A stretch of 64,000 bases of DNA from Blastocladiella emersonii ATCC 22665 (taxonomy: Eukaryota; Blastocladiomycota; Blastocladiomycetes; Blastocladiales; Blastocladiaceae): assembly GCA_025594325.1 (NCBI GenBank), contig JANHCV010000008.1, positions 1,240,001 through 1,304,000 of the forward strand, in the 5' to 3' direction. The position numbers and the translations under genes were made by a program. This document shows positions 1-12,347 of the stretch, piece after piece; position 1 is the first letter of the stretch, and each line of letters begins with the position of its first letter. Under the pieces are notes generated by a model, which saw only the letters and a program-made list of their open reading frames with translations, ran no database searches and was not told the origin of the DNA.

Positions 1-1285
1 CCTGTACTCGGTCCAAAGAACATTTGCGATGCGGTTCCGAAGCGAGATACCGCGCTGACGAGCTCCGTCCAGGGAGGCCTCGAGGACAGCGGCCTCGTCG
101 TCCTCCTCGTTCTCGTCGTTCAGGGGCTCGCGCCCACGCACACGCGCCTCACGCGCCGCGTCCCGCGCGCGCCGGAGCTCCGTCTCGGCGTCGCGAAAGA
201 AGGCGTCGCCGCCTTGGTTCCACTTGTTGATCATGTTGTGCAGCGTGCAGAGCGCGTACACAAGCTTGACTTGAGTCTTGATTGGGTAGGCCGCGCCAAT
301 CGAGAGGACGCGGAACCGCTTCTTGAGCACGCCAAAGATATGCTCAATGGAGTTGCGGAGCGACGCGTGACGCAGATTGAAAAGCTCTTCGCGGTTCTTA
401 ACTCTACGTACGTTGGTGAAGCAGATGAGATGGCGCCAACGTGATGGTCATGGCAGTGAGAACGTACCCATCCTTGCCGCGGGCAAACTCGCGAAGATGA
501 TAGCGGGTGCCGCTGAAGGGCACGAAGATGGACGTGCGGTTTGCGTAGCCGCCGTCGGCGAGGTAGAAGCGGCCGGCGGGGATCTTGAACCCACGGGCGA
601 AGGCGTCCGAGAGCACGCGCGAGTCGTGCGCCTTGCCCTCCCACCCTGCGAGAACGTAGGTGAAGTTCAAGTCAAAGTCGCAGGCAGCGAGGACATTTGA
701 GGAGATGGTCCCCTTGCGGTTTCGGAACGAGTCGTGAAGCTTGGCGGGCACAACAAACGGGATGTGCGTTCCGTCAAGCGCGCCGACCGCGTTCTGGAAC
801 GGAGCGTATTTCGGGTCGTGGGCGATGCGCTCATGCACGGGCGTAGAATCGGACGGCTGGACAATGAACTCGGGCATCAGGCGGTACAGAGCGTCGAGCA
901 CCTGCTTCAGAACCCTGGACGCGGTCTCGCCAGAAATTTGGAACCGCTCCCTGAGGTTGCGGTTGGTGCTGCCCTCGCCGGCCATGACAAGAAAAACCAT
1001 GAAGCGCGCCTCGACGGACAGCTCGCGGCCGTCGGTGAGAAGGCCACGGTCGCGGAACAGGCGGCAGATGGCCTTGAAGGTCTCGCGGGGCATACGGGCG
1101 ATTTCCGAAAAACGCGTTTTGCTGTTGCACGTCAGCAGCTCTTGAACCCACGACTCGCCAGAAAGCGTGGACGTGCGGATAGGCTCCCACGAGCGGCGCT
1201 CGTTGCGCGCAGCGAGACGTCGCAGGAGAGCGAGGGCGGCCGTGAGCATGAGGCCGCGCAGCTTGCGGTTGTATCCCTTGCCCAT
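1..1285 (-). CDS. PIF/Harbinger transposase (DDE_Tnp_4 / HARBI1 type), 3' end outside window
   Basis: Nuclease that cuts and pastes its own element. Read on the minus strand from ATG at 1285 (peptide begins MGKGYNRKL). An upstream ATG at 1402 would add a proline stretch coded by the G run and is unlikely. A 63-nt GT–AG intron at 404–466 (GTACGT…TACGTAG) joins GKDG to VKNREELFNLRHASLRNSIE. The three acidic catalytic positions are visible: Asp in ALDGTHIPFVVP, Asp in YLADGGYAN, and Glu in RNSIEHIFGVLKKRF. The last 11 codons are missing at the window edge but are present in copy 2. The frame is otherwise open, so the enzyme may be functional. Confidence 0.88.
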
Positions 1286-1504
1286 GTTGTTTGAGGGCTC
1301 GAGAACACGATGCGTGAGGTTAGGTGTTGATTCGTTGCAATAAGTGCGGCTGCAAAGAGGTGGGAAAGATTTTATTGCGGGGGGGGGGGGAGGGGCGTTC
1401 ATCCAGCGGGGCGTTTGGTTCGCACGGCCGCTGAGATGAACGGGGGTGAGGTGAAACGTGGCAACTTTTTCAGCTGATCCACCTGATCTGAACCAAACGG
1501 ACCC
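1..1504 (-). mobile_element. PIF/Harbinger DNA transposon, copy 1 (cut by window start)
   Basis: Base 1 corresponds to base 52526 of the complete copy at 51582–54026, and the two copies are almost identical to the right terminus. The right end is an inverted form of the GGGCCCGTTTGGTT terminal repeat (here degenerate, ending GGACCC at 1504), followed by TTA at 1505–1507, which matches the 3-bp TTA/TAA target preference of this superfamily. The left terminus and accessory ORF lie outside the window. A homopolymer G run near 1379–1390 lies in the noncoding leader of the transposase gene. Confidence 0.88.
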
Positions 1505-1507
1505 TTA

Positions 1508-1660
1508 GTTGGACTTCAGCGTCGCCTCGTTAAGTTGACGTTTAGTGTCGCCTCGTTAAGTTGATGGTCAGTGTCGCCTCGTTGCGTGGATGTCCAGCGT
1601 CGCCTCGTTGGGTGGATGTCCAACGTCGCCTCGTTGCGTTGATGTTCAGTGTCACATTGT
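1508..1660. repeat. 26-bp tandem repeat, about 5.8 units
   Basis: Successive 26-bp units read approximately GTTRNGTKGATGTYCAGYGT followed by CGCCTC. The units differ by a few substitutions. The array starts 3 bp beyond the Harbinger end, and a further partial unit appears near 1779–1804. An 82-codon open frame on the minus strand crosses the array, but its sequence there simply reflects the repeat. Confidence 0.85.
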
Positions 1661-2631
1661 CCTCAAGGCCAAAGCCAGCATGAAGCGTGCCGCTGCTGAG
1701 AACAGAATTTGCAGCGTCCAAAGTCGCAAGAAACACTGTTAATAGGGACGCATCGGGCAGGACAAAGTCGACGTGCTCGTTGATGTTCAACGAGTGTTGA
1801 TATCAAGTAGAGGTCGCAATGCCGCGCAGCTGCTCGGCCAAGCATTAGCCCACCAACGCTGAATCTGTCGCTCTACGCTGGGCCGTAAAGCACAGGTAGT
1901 ACGCTATTCTTACTTGTCTACGTCACTGCACATCGCTTCGCGCCATATTGATGGGAGCTGAGATGAGGATCAAGTGCTGCTGCTTGAGAGTCAACTGTCA
2001 TATGAGGTAAGTTTGTCCAAGCCATGCTGAGATCGTTGTTGCAAACAAGCAGCGTTTCTGTCGCGCCATTAACAGTAGCAACATGTTGCGCTACTTCAGA
2101 GCTCCATGATCGAGCGGATGATCAGATGTCGCGACCCAGCATGGTCGCGCGACGCCATCTTTTTCCAGGCGATTGTTGCTACAGGTCATACCGTGCAGCA
2201 CGACAACGAAGGAATCAAGCAAGTATTTATCGAGTCAGTAGAAGCAGATCCATGTTACTTTCCGTTTGCAGGCAGGAGCGCAAAGTATGGTGCGGTAGCA
2301 GCCGCGGCGTGGGGACAGTTGAAGCCGGACGTTAGGAAGTGAGCGACACTTGCGTATCGCGCAGTAGCAACAAAGGACACACTTGTGGTGGGTCGACCTT
2401 CCGCACGGACCCGCAAGAAAGGGAGAAGCAGCGCGACGACGCGTTCAGCCACTCACGTGACGTGACAGAAGTGACAAGCGTCGGTTTGGCTAAAATCTCA
2501 GACGAGGGAGAGGGTGAGGACGCGACGCGGACAAGATGATGTTGGTGGTGCGGCGTCACTTCGTCGCCACGCACTCCCAAAAAAGTGACCCCCTACTCAG
2601 CGAATATGTAAAAATATATGCATTAAACATG
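1661..2631. other. Mostly noncoding interval with one weak small ORF
   Basis: No recognised gene. The only stretch with protein-like composition is a 78-codon plus-strand ORF at 2106–2342, whose C-terminal half is rich in F, Y and A and matches nothing I know. The interval ends with TCACGTGACGTGAC near 2455, an E-box-like motif that recurs upstream of many accessory genes in this window. Confidence 0.4.
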
Positions 2632-5567
2632 TTATGAAGCACCAGCCGATCCATGGGACGCACTCGGTGGCGAACCGAGAAGATGAATCGCCGCGCAGAA
2701 CTGCTCCCAACACGGCGGGCCCTCCTTTGCACCGAGCCTGCGGATCGCGGCGGAGTACACCGTGCTGTTGACGGTGGCGGTGGCGCGGATCTGCTCGACC
2801 TCGCCGTCCTCAAGCTTGGCCTCGTGCTTCTTGACCGTGTCGGCCACCGCCGTCGCTGGCATGCCTCCGCCGTCAACCCGCGCTAGCCCGAGGCACTCGG
2901 ACCGACCCGCGCGGGTCATCGCATCCATGACGTGCTGGACGAGCTGAGTGCGGGTCGATGCTACGCGGTATCGACGTGGTCAGTGTCAGTCCTTTTTTGC
3001 AAGCAGCGCGTCTGAGCTGAGTGCGTACGGTCAGCGTTCATGATGATCACGTTCGACTTGGCTAACGTGGTGCCACGCGTGAGCTTGAGGTGCGCCGGCG
3101 AGATGCTGGCCATGAGCGCAATCTCGATGACCATCTTCAGGTGCGGGTACGGCACCTCGTCGACGACCTGGAGCACAAGCTCGGCCATCTTGCGCCGCGT
3201 CTCGGGCACGCGTAGGCCGAGCATCGGGATCGTGTACCCGAAGCTGGCGAAGATGGTCTGCGTGATGTCGACGAGTCGGCCGAGGAGGTCCGTGGGAGCG
3301 CAGGCCGACGCGGCGTCGAGCGCCCGCTGTACCACGCGGTAATGCTTGGTGGTGGTCGGGGTTGCCGCCCGCCACGTCACCGGATCGTGCAGGCGCATGA
3401 ACATGAGGAGCGGCGTCAGCTTGGCGTACGTGTGGAACCGTTCCCACGCCGGATCGCTGCTACCGTCGTCGTTGAGCCACGCCGGGCAGTTGACGTTCTC
3501 GTACACGTTGGTCCGATACCACGCCCGAGCGTTTTTGATCAGCACCGTGTTGATGGTGTTGATGAGCGCAGACACGACCTCAATCTTGGTCGCATCGGGG
3601 TGTACGAACACCTTGCCGCAGCCGAGCGCGGCCTTGAGGTTGTCGGCGACGCACGCGTAGAAGAGCGAGATCTCGGTGTGCACGTTGCCCTCGCGGACGA
3701 GTTCTGGTGCCGACTCGCGGCTCGACGACCCGCCGAATGCGCGCGCCCACGTGCGGTAGTTGATGAGGGTCGCGGGACCCTGCATGGCCGTCACTAGAAC
3801 GTCATTGTGCTGCGACACGGCCTGGCGGATACGGGCGAGCAGCAGGTCCTGCACCCAGTTGTTGAGGATGAGGTTCAGCAGGCGCCACAGCACGTACGCG
3901 CCGTACAGGTGCGCGAGGGGTTCGGGACCCCGCGCGTCCAGTACGCCGAGGAGAAACAGAACGTGGAAGCGCGCCAGCACGGGCATGATTGAGGACGGCG
4001 ACGACGCGGGCGGTGTCGGTGCTGGTGGTGTGGCGGCGACGACCTCGGTTCCCTCGTCGTCGCTCTGCTCAGCGGCGATCTCGTCCTCTTCGCCATTGCT
4101 CCGCTCAGCAGCGGCCTCGCCCTCCTCCTCGTCGCTCCGCTCGGCGGTGAGGGCCGCGCGTTCGTCCTCGGGCATGGGGACAAGCGCCATTGATCCAAAC
4201 GCGTGCGATGCCAATGCAGTTGTGGTCGTGTTCTCGTTCTCGTTCTCGTCCTCAAGGTCGCTCAACTCAGCAGCAAGCGCGTTCAAGTCAAGAGCGGCGA
4301 ACTCGGGAAGAGAAGGTTCCGCAATCGCAGCTGGAAGACTCGGTAAGCATTCTAGACTCCCTGGTAAAGGTTCGAGAAGAGCTGGCGATGGTGGCCGTGT
4401 GCTGAAGGAGCGGGTAGGTGACGTGGGCGCAGGCGAGGGCGTGGTCGGTCGAACCAAGCCGTTCGATGCTGGGTTCTGAACAAGTGGCGAAGTTGAATCG
4501 GAAGCGAGCTCACGCATAGGTGTGCATTCGAGAGCGGCAAGAGCTAGGTCCTCAGCCGTTGTGACGATCGCAAGCGTTTGGGAAGTAGCCGACTCGACAA
4601 GCTCGTTGGCGAAATCATCGCGATGCCCAGTAAGCAGGGGCGAGCCCACGGGTGATGAAGCACGCGGTTGAGTTGACATCGGCGGCGGCGCGTCAAATCG
4701 AGTAGAGAAAGGACTTGGGAAAGGGCGAGACTCGGCGTCGAGCGAGGCAACGGATACAAGAACACGGGGGCGCTTGATCAGCGGAGCGGAAGCTACTGCT
4801 ACCGCTGCCGCGGCCGCAGCAGCAACAGCTTCGTCGCATGTCCGTGAAGGGCTGCGGCTGCGCTGGCGTTTGCTTCCAAGCTCACAGGAGCCGCGGCTTG
4901 AGGAGCGATCACGGAATGCGCGAAGGGCATCGGCAACGCGATTGTTTGAAAGACCAGCATCGGACAGTGCAGTAAGCGAATCATCGATTTCGAGCTGGGC
5001 TGCTTGGTCAAGCGGGCCCGTAATCGCAAACTTGAACTCTGTGCCCTGAACAGGGCAGTCGGTCAAGGTTTCGCGCTCGGGTGATTTCAAGCGCTCGAGC
5101 GGGGCTCCCACGGTCGCGTCCGTCAAGCGAGTAGCGCAAGGCGGGGGCGCCGGCCGCTCGCCGTGGTTGGGCGAATGCGAAAGCGAGAGCTGACCACCTT
5201 CGGGGTTACTTGAAGCCGGAGCGAAGGCGGAAGCTGAAGAGGCGGCAGCGGCAGCAGCAGCTGCTGCGGCTTGCGTCGCTCGAGCTGCCGCGTCGTCGGC
5301 CCGCAGTTGCGCGCGAAGGAGGTTGAAGGAAGCTTCCACAAGCGGACCCGGGCGCAAGACTTCCCCAGGGAGAGTCCTCGGTCGCAGAGCAGTACGGACA
5401 AGCGAAAGCCGAGCGCCCAAGACGTCGAGTAGAGCGGCGCTCTCACCACCGTGGTGGCGTAGGTCCGTGGGAACCGCTCCTGCTGCCGAGTCCGCCGAGT
5501 GCGTCGAACATCGTCCAGTGATAGATAAGGTGCAATTGCAGCAAGTCTGCGAGTCGCGGCTCTCCAT
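2632..5567 (-). CDS. Large protein of unknown function, two exons, acidic low-complexity middle
   Basis: Exon 1 runs from 5567 down to 3029 and exon 2 from 2960 to 2632. The 68-nt intron (2961–3028) has GTACGC, a CTGAC branch-site match and TAG. Splicing joins IIMNAD to PSTRTQLVQHVMDAM and removes an in-frame stop that is the intron's own TAG. I chose the ATG at 5567 because its context (AAGCAAATGGAGA, then ACTTGCTGCAA) resembles the starts of the 44923 and 55706 genes; the frame is open to an ATG at 5669. The N-terminus has a segment, ALLDVLGARLSLVRTALRPR, like the leader of the capsid-like family at 34–64 kb. Alanine runs and an acidic E/D tract follow. The C-terminal ~430 residues look globular and mostly helical. 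No domain recognised. Confidence 0.8.
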
Positions 5568-5669
5568 TTGCTTCCGTAGTGTGTCGTCGAGGGGGAGATC
5601 GAGCGATTCGGCGCCGCCTCGCTGAGCTGAGGTGAGCCTTGAAACGTCACACCCATCACGGTGGCGCAT

Positions 5670-6042
5670 CGCGCTGCGCTCCGAATCGTCAACGCTTGCG
5701 GGCACGTTCCACTGTAAGGATCGGAACTCTTAAGAGGTTTGTGGGGACTGTGCAAGTCCCACTCGCCTAAGGCGCAAACGTGTCCCAGCGCTCTGCCCCT
5801 CCCATTGGGCCGATCTTGAAACCCGACCGCGAACGAGCTAGGCTACGAGGCCGAAATTTTGACAGGCAGCCATTCGGTCAAACTGAGAGTGAGCATTACT
5901 CGTAAGTCAGCTGTACGCTTCGACGGCAACGCGTCAGGTGACTGACGCGCACCACGCACTGCACACGGCGCCACAGCGCGCTCCGAGCTTTGCGCTCTCC
6001 CGCTGGCGAAGTTGAGGGAGCCACAACACATGGTCTTAGAAG
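5670..6042. other. Intergenic, probable divergent promoter region
   Basis: Lies between the minus-strand gene starting at 5567/5669 and the plus-strand remnant starting at 6043. I see no coding sequence or RNA gene in it. Confidence 0.4.
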
Positions 6043-6948
6043 ATGCAACCTGATGCAAACCCGCTTGCCTACGCAGCTGCCCATGGGGAGCTTACCATTT
6101 CACCAATTGAACATGTTTGCGCTTCAGCTCATGTCGCCACACAGTTCCCACGCGCTTGCATATGGCCCCTCGCCTTGACTTCGGCAAATTATTGAAAACG
6201 GATGTCCAAGTCGAATTGCTTTGTTGAACTTGAACGCAAACGCGATGCCAAGGCGCGGCGGCCAACTTAACGTCGCGGGCGACGTAGTACATAGGTCTGG
6301 ATCACCAGCCGCGCATTCTTTGCCGTTCCGCTCGACCCGTTCCTCCAGTCGCTTTGGTCGAACAAGTGTCTCGCACCATACCTCGCGCTCCGATCGATCG
6401 CCGTCGACCCGCGCGAGACGCAAAATGCGAGTCGCGCCGCGACCGCGGCCATGCTCGCTGACTCGAGCTTCCGCGAGCGCGTGGTCAACGGCGTCGAGGC
6501 AATCGCGCGGACCGAAGGGATTGCGCCAGTCGCTCAAACGTACCTTGTCCTTGCATGCGCTTACATGTCGTGTGCTGCCAAGCTCGTCGCCTCGCCCGCT
6601 GATTCCGACGATGGAAGCTACGACTACGCTCTCGTTCTTGCCGACCAGACATTGCGGATTGCTGTGTCTGAATTCGAGCGCCAAGAGGTGGACGAGCCGC
6701 CCGCGTACAGGTCAAATGGCCGCTGGACAGTTGCAGCGACTGCTGCTGCTTCGGCTGCGAGCACAGATGATGAGTACCGGATCCGTGCAGCCCGGACGAT
6801 GCGATACTTCCATTCGTCCAATGACTCGGTCACCGTCGGGCTGCCTGGCTGGGACGAATTCAAGCGCAAGCACGCTGCGGCACTCGACACGATTTCCTGC
6901 GGCGAGAAGTCCAAGAGCAAAATTCGCCAAATGAGCGATTGGAAATAG
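6043..6948 (+). pseudogene. Broken gene of unknown family
   Basis: One reading frame from ATG 6043 (MQPDANPLAYAAAHGELT) to the stop at 6946–6948 reads like protein for most of its length. It is interrupted by three in-frame stops, the last a TAG at 6291. The longest intact part, from about 6295, gives a mostly helical protein with LDPFLQSLWSNKCLAPYLAL and ARTEGIAPVAQTYLVLACAY. The start context carries ATGCAACCTGATGCAA, related to the start motif seen elsewhere in the window. No consistent intron removes all stops. A gene with an unrecognised intron near 6190–6300 is the alternative. Confidence 0.5.
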
Positions 6949-7152
6949 AATACATGGAAACCGACAAATCCTACACTGGAAGGATCTTTGCTTTTCAAAT
7001 GCCCGTCCTGCGGCATTCGCGTTGCAGATGCAGCGTGAGGTGAAACACAACGCGCGACGCATGGCGGTTTCAGGCGACCGCCAACCGCGTCTCTTCGCTC
7101 CAAGTCGGTGATACCAACCCCTCACGCTAAACTCATGGAATAACTTGGCGCA

Positions 7153-10100
7153 ATGCAACCTGCTTCACCATTCATGCCCACGCAGACGAGCGCGATGGTC
7201 CTCTACGCGGACCCGTCTGACCACTTCAACCCGTTTGGTGACACCTACGCGTCCGACGTCTTCCTGCTCCACGATGCCAGCAGCGCCGACCGCAAGCTCA
7301 GTGCGCTTCTCTGTGGCTTCAACGACCTCCGTTCAGTTGCTCAAACGCTGGTCGAAGCTGGGCGAAAGGGTTCGCGCGCCAGCATGTCGTTCACACTCAA
7401 CGACCTCCGTCCCGAGCCGATTGCTCGTTCGCTTCTCATCTTGCACGCGCTCATGAATTCGAAGCTGAAAGGCAAGACGCTCGACCGATTTATTGGCCAA
7501 CTCTGGTTTTCGGAGCACCTCGAGTGTCGCGCGCTTTCATTCTGGCAGGACCAGATTCGTGTGTGTCTGGGCGTCGACTGGGTTTCAGGTCTCCGCAGTG
7601 TTCGAGTCACGAATGATGTGACGTTTCAGGCCGTTCGAGAGTGCTGGCGCCGGTGGCTCAACCGGTGCGACTCTCTGCCAAAGTCGGTCAAGCAACTGGC
7701 TTCGCGCGCAGCTACTCTTCAGTCACTAGCTTCATTCGAACATCGATTTGCGAACGCTATTGATCCTCAAGACCCAAACCTCTGCCCGCTCAACTTCAGC
7801 ATTGCTTCTTGATCAATGCGACAAGCTTTCTCAGTCAGCCTTTTCGCGCGTTGCGTGCGAGTCGGAGCGATTGGTTGAGTGCGGAGCCTACTTTTGCGCG
7901 CGCGCCCCAGATGCCCCCGAGTCGCGAAGCAAGTGTTCTATTCCATCGCAGACGGACATGGTTGTGAACCCGACGTTTCTTTGTGCGAGCTCCAGGGATG
8001 CGACGACCTTGGCAGTACCGCACACTGTTTTTTTCTTCGACGTAAGCCGCACGCGAGTCGAGGCGGCTATGCTTGAGCAGCTGCATTTTTGGCTGCATGC
8101 CTTGTCGAGCGCCTTTGCAACCAATTTACCCGCGGCAAACAGCTCGGAAGCAGCTCCCCCTGGGTCCTGCCACAGCCTTGCATTTACACTCGGAGACGCT
8201 GTGCTCGCCATGGAGCAGCTTCAGGCCGACCCAGAGGTGCGCTTCGACGTCATTGACACGTCTACTCTCATGGATCGTTGCGGGGCTGTCAATCTGCTTC
8301 TGCACGGTTCATTTTTGCTCAGGCAGGTCGACCCCGCAGCGAATGACAGGCCTATGCTTCACCTCCACACTGCGAAGTACTCTGGGGGAGGCAGCTCATC
8401 CAAACTCTTGGATTCATTACTGCGAACCCCGGCCCACCTCCTCCCCATTTTACTTGGCGTCGCAATCGTCGAGAAGCAAGGAAACGAGCTCGACCATTGG
8501 CTGTCCCACGTGCGTCTGCTCTCACGCAACAAACGAGGACACTTGGGTGCCAAGAATTGCCGCAGCATCACGTTTTGCAAACTTGCGACTCCCGACGTAC
8601 CGGCTTCAATTGAATACTCACTGGAGCTGTCTGAGTCTATTCTCTCCGTGGTGGAATCCTTGCGCATGGACGTTGGCGAAACCGAGTACGAGCAAGGGGT
8701 GACATGTTGGTTTTGTACGGTTCAACGGCATTCACTCTATGTTCGAATGTAGGCGGCTCGTTTCCGACTGCAGCAACTACCGTCAAGCTGCTCGCGTACG
8801 CCATGGCTTTCGGTCGCCTGGTCTGGAACGGCGCGACACCTTACGATTCACTTCCATTTCGTTTGCATGACACCATCGGCTCAGATTGGCGGGAGTACTT
8901 CTTTGAGTCGGGTTGGAGCGAAAGCAACTCACGATCCGCCATTGGGACCAATTACGGGCTTTTCGGGGGCAAGGAGCGCTGTGAGTACTACGACACCTTG
9001 GTGCGGGCCACTGCTACCTTCTCGTTGATTGAGCCGTGGTCCCAGTCTCGTGCCTGCGTCAAAAGCGTTGCGGAAATGAGCAAGAATGCGACGGAGGTAT
9101 CTTAGTACTACCACGACCTGAAACTAATCCACAATCTCAATCGCGGTGAGGTCAAGGTGACTTGGCACCTCGACCCTTACACCTTGGAATTCGAAGACGT
9201 CGACACTGTCTTCATTCTCCATGCGATGCCAGCGTTTCTCCCATACGGCTCCGAAACCACGACTCAATCCGTGTGCATCAGCAACACCTTGCAACTTCAC
9301 GTCGACGGTCAGTTTGCGCCTGATCCAAACCTCAAGATCGAGGAGCTTCCGATTGATGTGGCTCGCGGCGCTATTAATGCCGTCATGGCAGAGTATGCGG
9401 CTGCTTCTGCATCGCGTTCTTCGCAGCGCTCCTCGTGGCGTCTTCTCGTTGCGCGGTTGGAGGACCGTGGGCCTGATTTTGCGCGCCTTGTTCTTAAAAT
9501 TCCGCGCGGTTGCAACAAACTCTCTGTCAAACCCGGGCCCGAGCGCGATCTCGCGCAGTACCACGGAGCCGTTGCCTTGATTGTTGACGGGATAGTGCAA
9601 ACGTTCCGGCTCCCGTACTCAGGATGCGCAGAGAGCGTCGAATTTGACCGCGCGCTTCGAACGGTAACCGTTTTGGTTCGAAAGGTCACCGACGCCGTTG
9701 CGCCCACGCTTGGGTTAGGTCCTCTTATCCCGCGGATCGCGCCCCTCCCGACCCTGGATGGTAACTTTCTGCCCCAGATCGCGCTCCAGACACTTGGCGA
9801 CATGTTCACCGCCGAGGAATGGCCTGTTGACGCGCCCGCTGCCACAATGCCAACCATTTTAGAGGGTCGCGCCAATCGAGCGGCGTGGAGCGCACTTTCG
9901 CTCAAGCTGCTCATCAAGAGCCTCTTCGAATACGCCTTCGAGGTCGAGGGCGCGTGTGTCATCAAGCTCGAGTCCATGGTTGTTGCTCGCGGCGTGATCG
10001 CCGTGATTTTCATCAACCGCACCGGCGCGATTCCGCCCAAGGGCAAAGCCGGATGGCTCACACCCGCGCTTGACGTGAGCTATCTTTACGTTCCGCCGCT

Positions 10101-10434
10101 TCCGCCCATGTCGACTGCAACTGCTGCTGCACGCGCCAACGTCCAACGTTTGCGTAAGCTCGCAGGAGCAGCTGAGAACACCTTCTTTCGGTTGAGCGGA
10201 CGGCAGCTTTTTCCAGTTCTTTATTGGAACGGCGAGCATGAGGACGCAGTCCGTGAGTACCTTGAGCTTTGTCACAAGACCATGGCCGAACACTCGGTGC
10301 CTGATATCGATCAGCTCGTCGTGTCCAAACCAGACGCCGAATCGCTTGCTGCCGCGACGGCAGAGTCGTTTACGAGCCTCAAGTCGGAACTCAAGCGTGC
10401 CTTGTTGCTGCCGCTGTATCCCATCTACGACTGA
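7153..10434 (+). pseudogene. DUF4470-type protein gene, copy 1 (frameshift plus nonsense codon)
   Basis: Start ATG 7153 lies in TAACTTGGCGCAATGCAACC. Residues about 22–100 carry the DUF4470 signature: an N/D-x-FNPFGDTYASDVFLLHDA segment, then CGFNDLRSVAQTL and FTLNDLRPEPIARSLLIL. This domain is known from fungal MYND-type proteins and from the axonemal assembly factor DNAAF3, and its fungal role is unknown. The middle carries FDVIDTSTLMDRCGAVNLLL, which is typical of the same fungal proteins. The frame shifts by one near 7800. A short 38-nt intron is inferred at 8715–8752 (GTACGG…ATGTAG), at the position of the intron in copy 2. An in-frame TAG at 9103–9105 interrupts the third part, which otherwise continues in the same frame to 10434. 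Copy 2 runs convergently at 12.5–16 kb. Confidence 0.7.
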
Positions 10435-10701
10435 TGCGCCGTTTGATTTATGAATACAATCACGCGTGCTTTTGTAAGGGCAATAGCGAACTCCATGTAA
10501 AATAGGCTACGAATCGCGTGAATTTTGATGTGGCTGGGTCACCTGACCGCGTTGCGCCACACGGTCACGTGTGGACGCATTCGCGAAAATGCGCATGTCG
10601 GGCGCTCGAGTTCGTATGCGCCCTCGGCCTTGTTCACATCGGTTTTCTGCTCTCGTGCACCATAACCCTCTCTTCACGTCCCCACGAAAACTTCATGCAA
10701 A
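10435..10701. promoter_or_regulatory. Upstream region of LRR remnant with CACGTG motif
   Basis: A GGTCACGTGTGGACGC segment near 10563–10578 combines an E-box-like CACGTG with a GACGC core. Similar pairs precede many accessory genes here. The motif AACTTCATGCAAAATG at 10689–10704 overlaps the start of the next ORF. Confidence 0.4.
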
Positions 10702-12347
10702 ATGCTCGGGGCGATGCATGTCCCCAAAATCCTCGAGCAGATTCTTGTTTATGCGACTCAGCAATACGACGGGCCGGACACCGCCAGACAGATCCTGCAG
10801 TATGCGCGTGTCATGCAGCGGGCCTTGACGCCTCGCATTGAATGCGTGCTTTTGCAGCACCTGCCGCACCTGTCCCTTGACAAGGCGACTGCCCGCGGCA
10901 GGGTTGACATCCTCAACCGATGGTTCGCACTTTGTCTACAGCTCTCCGTCTCCATGGATGTTCTTGGAGCAGCCATCAGCGCACGGCATCTTGAAACGAT
11001 TGAGTTGTGGCGAGCGACGGACACGCTCAACGCGGGCGAAATCAAGCGGTGGTTGTTGTAGCGTGGCCCAGAATTCTATCAGGTCGTCGCTCCCGGCCTC
11101 ATTGATAGCAATGGAGTCGTTCGACACTCGGCTCTCGACGAGGGCCTCACCGAGCTCCTGCAGCAGCATACAGATGGGACCACCAAGAAGCTATGCCTCG
11201 AACACCTGCCAATCTCGATGGCTGGCGTAGAAATGCTCAATGCTGCGTTGGCAAACCCGCTTCAGGGACTAAATTCTATCAGGTTTGACTGCTGCACCTT
11301 GGACTTTGCTCGGTTGCTTGCGTTACGGCTTCCCGCCTCGTTGTGCAAGGCCTCGTTCTCAGGCTACTGGCTTGGAAGTCGCTCGTACTAGCCGCTCCCC
11401 TTGAGCCGATCAATTGACCAGTCAACCTGCAAAGCCTTTCGTTTGCTTCGGCCGACTTGAGCGTCTCTGTCCGGTATCTACTGCAGACCCTTCCCTCACA
11501 CTTGAACACCCTCGGCCTGATTGACAGCTCGTTCAACGAGCACGCATTTCGCGACCTGGTTCATGCCCTCCTGGATTACCTCGTGCAGCTTGACTTGCGT
11601 CAAAACGAGCTTACCACCGCCACCTTCTTGTCGATGGCCCCGTTGCTGCAAGCAGGTCTGCAAAAGCTCTCAATGGGCCCCATTTCCGATGGCGAGGTGA
11701 GTCCATCTGCTGTTTTCATCGAGAGCTTGACGCCGTACGCGCTACGCGCTACATATCGCCCGAACCCACTTCCCTGAAAGTTGACAGACCTTGAAATTTA
11801 TGGGAAGGTGTTGAAAGTCTCACTGCTGAGTGCATTGGGCACCTCTCCGAGCCGTTTTCTTTGTCGTTTGACATTGGACTTTGGAGATATTCATGCTAGT
11901 GTGGCTACCTCGCTTGCTCAATTGACGCCTCCTTGCTTGCTTCACTTCAGCTGCCACGGCTGCAACGTATCGTGCCAAAGTGCTATGACGCTTGTCTCGC
12001 AACTGCCACGGTCGCTACTAAACCTGGAGATCTCCTCGGCCGACCTAGGCGCGGACGGTGCAGAAGCGCTCTCGCTAAGCATGACTCCCGGCCTCAAGTC
12101 GTTGAACCTGAGCTCAACGAACCTTTGCGACGCGGCCATCACAGCGCTCGCGCCGTCACTCCCTCCTAGCCTCCACTGCATCTTTCTCGACTTGAACAAG
12201 ATTAAGGACTTGGGAGCAACGGTTTTGTCCGAGCACCTGACTGCCTCGCTCATGGTCCTCAGTTTACTACAGAATCGCGTCACGCAGGCGATGGACGCGA
12301 CGATCCGAGCTGCCGCTCCAAGTTTAGTCAGTCTAATTATTGTCTGA
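10702..12347 (+). pseudogene. Leucine-rich-repeat (RNase-inhibitor-like) gene, broken
   Basis: An N-terminal helical segment, VPKILEQILVYATQQYDG, could be F-box-like. It is followed by LRRs such as LMVLSLLQNRVT, GLKSLNLSSTNLCDAAI and ALEISSADLGADGAEAL-type units up to the stop at 12345–12347. In-frame stops occur at 11059 (TAG), about 11389 (TAG) and 11775 (TGA), and the frame changes between about 11390 and 11450. Related material is found at 28648–30295 (minus) and 32790–33350 (plus). LRR proteins of this type usually mediate protein binding; no specific role can be stated. The decay suggests a non-functional copy. Confidence 0.65.

Noticed and set aside
1286-1402. Earlier transposase start giving a polyproline N-terminus
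   Set aside because: Encoded by a G homopolymer whose length differs between the two copies, so the frame is not conserved.
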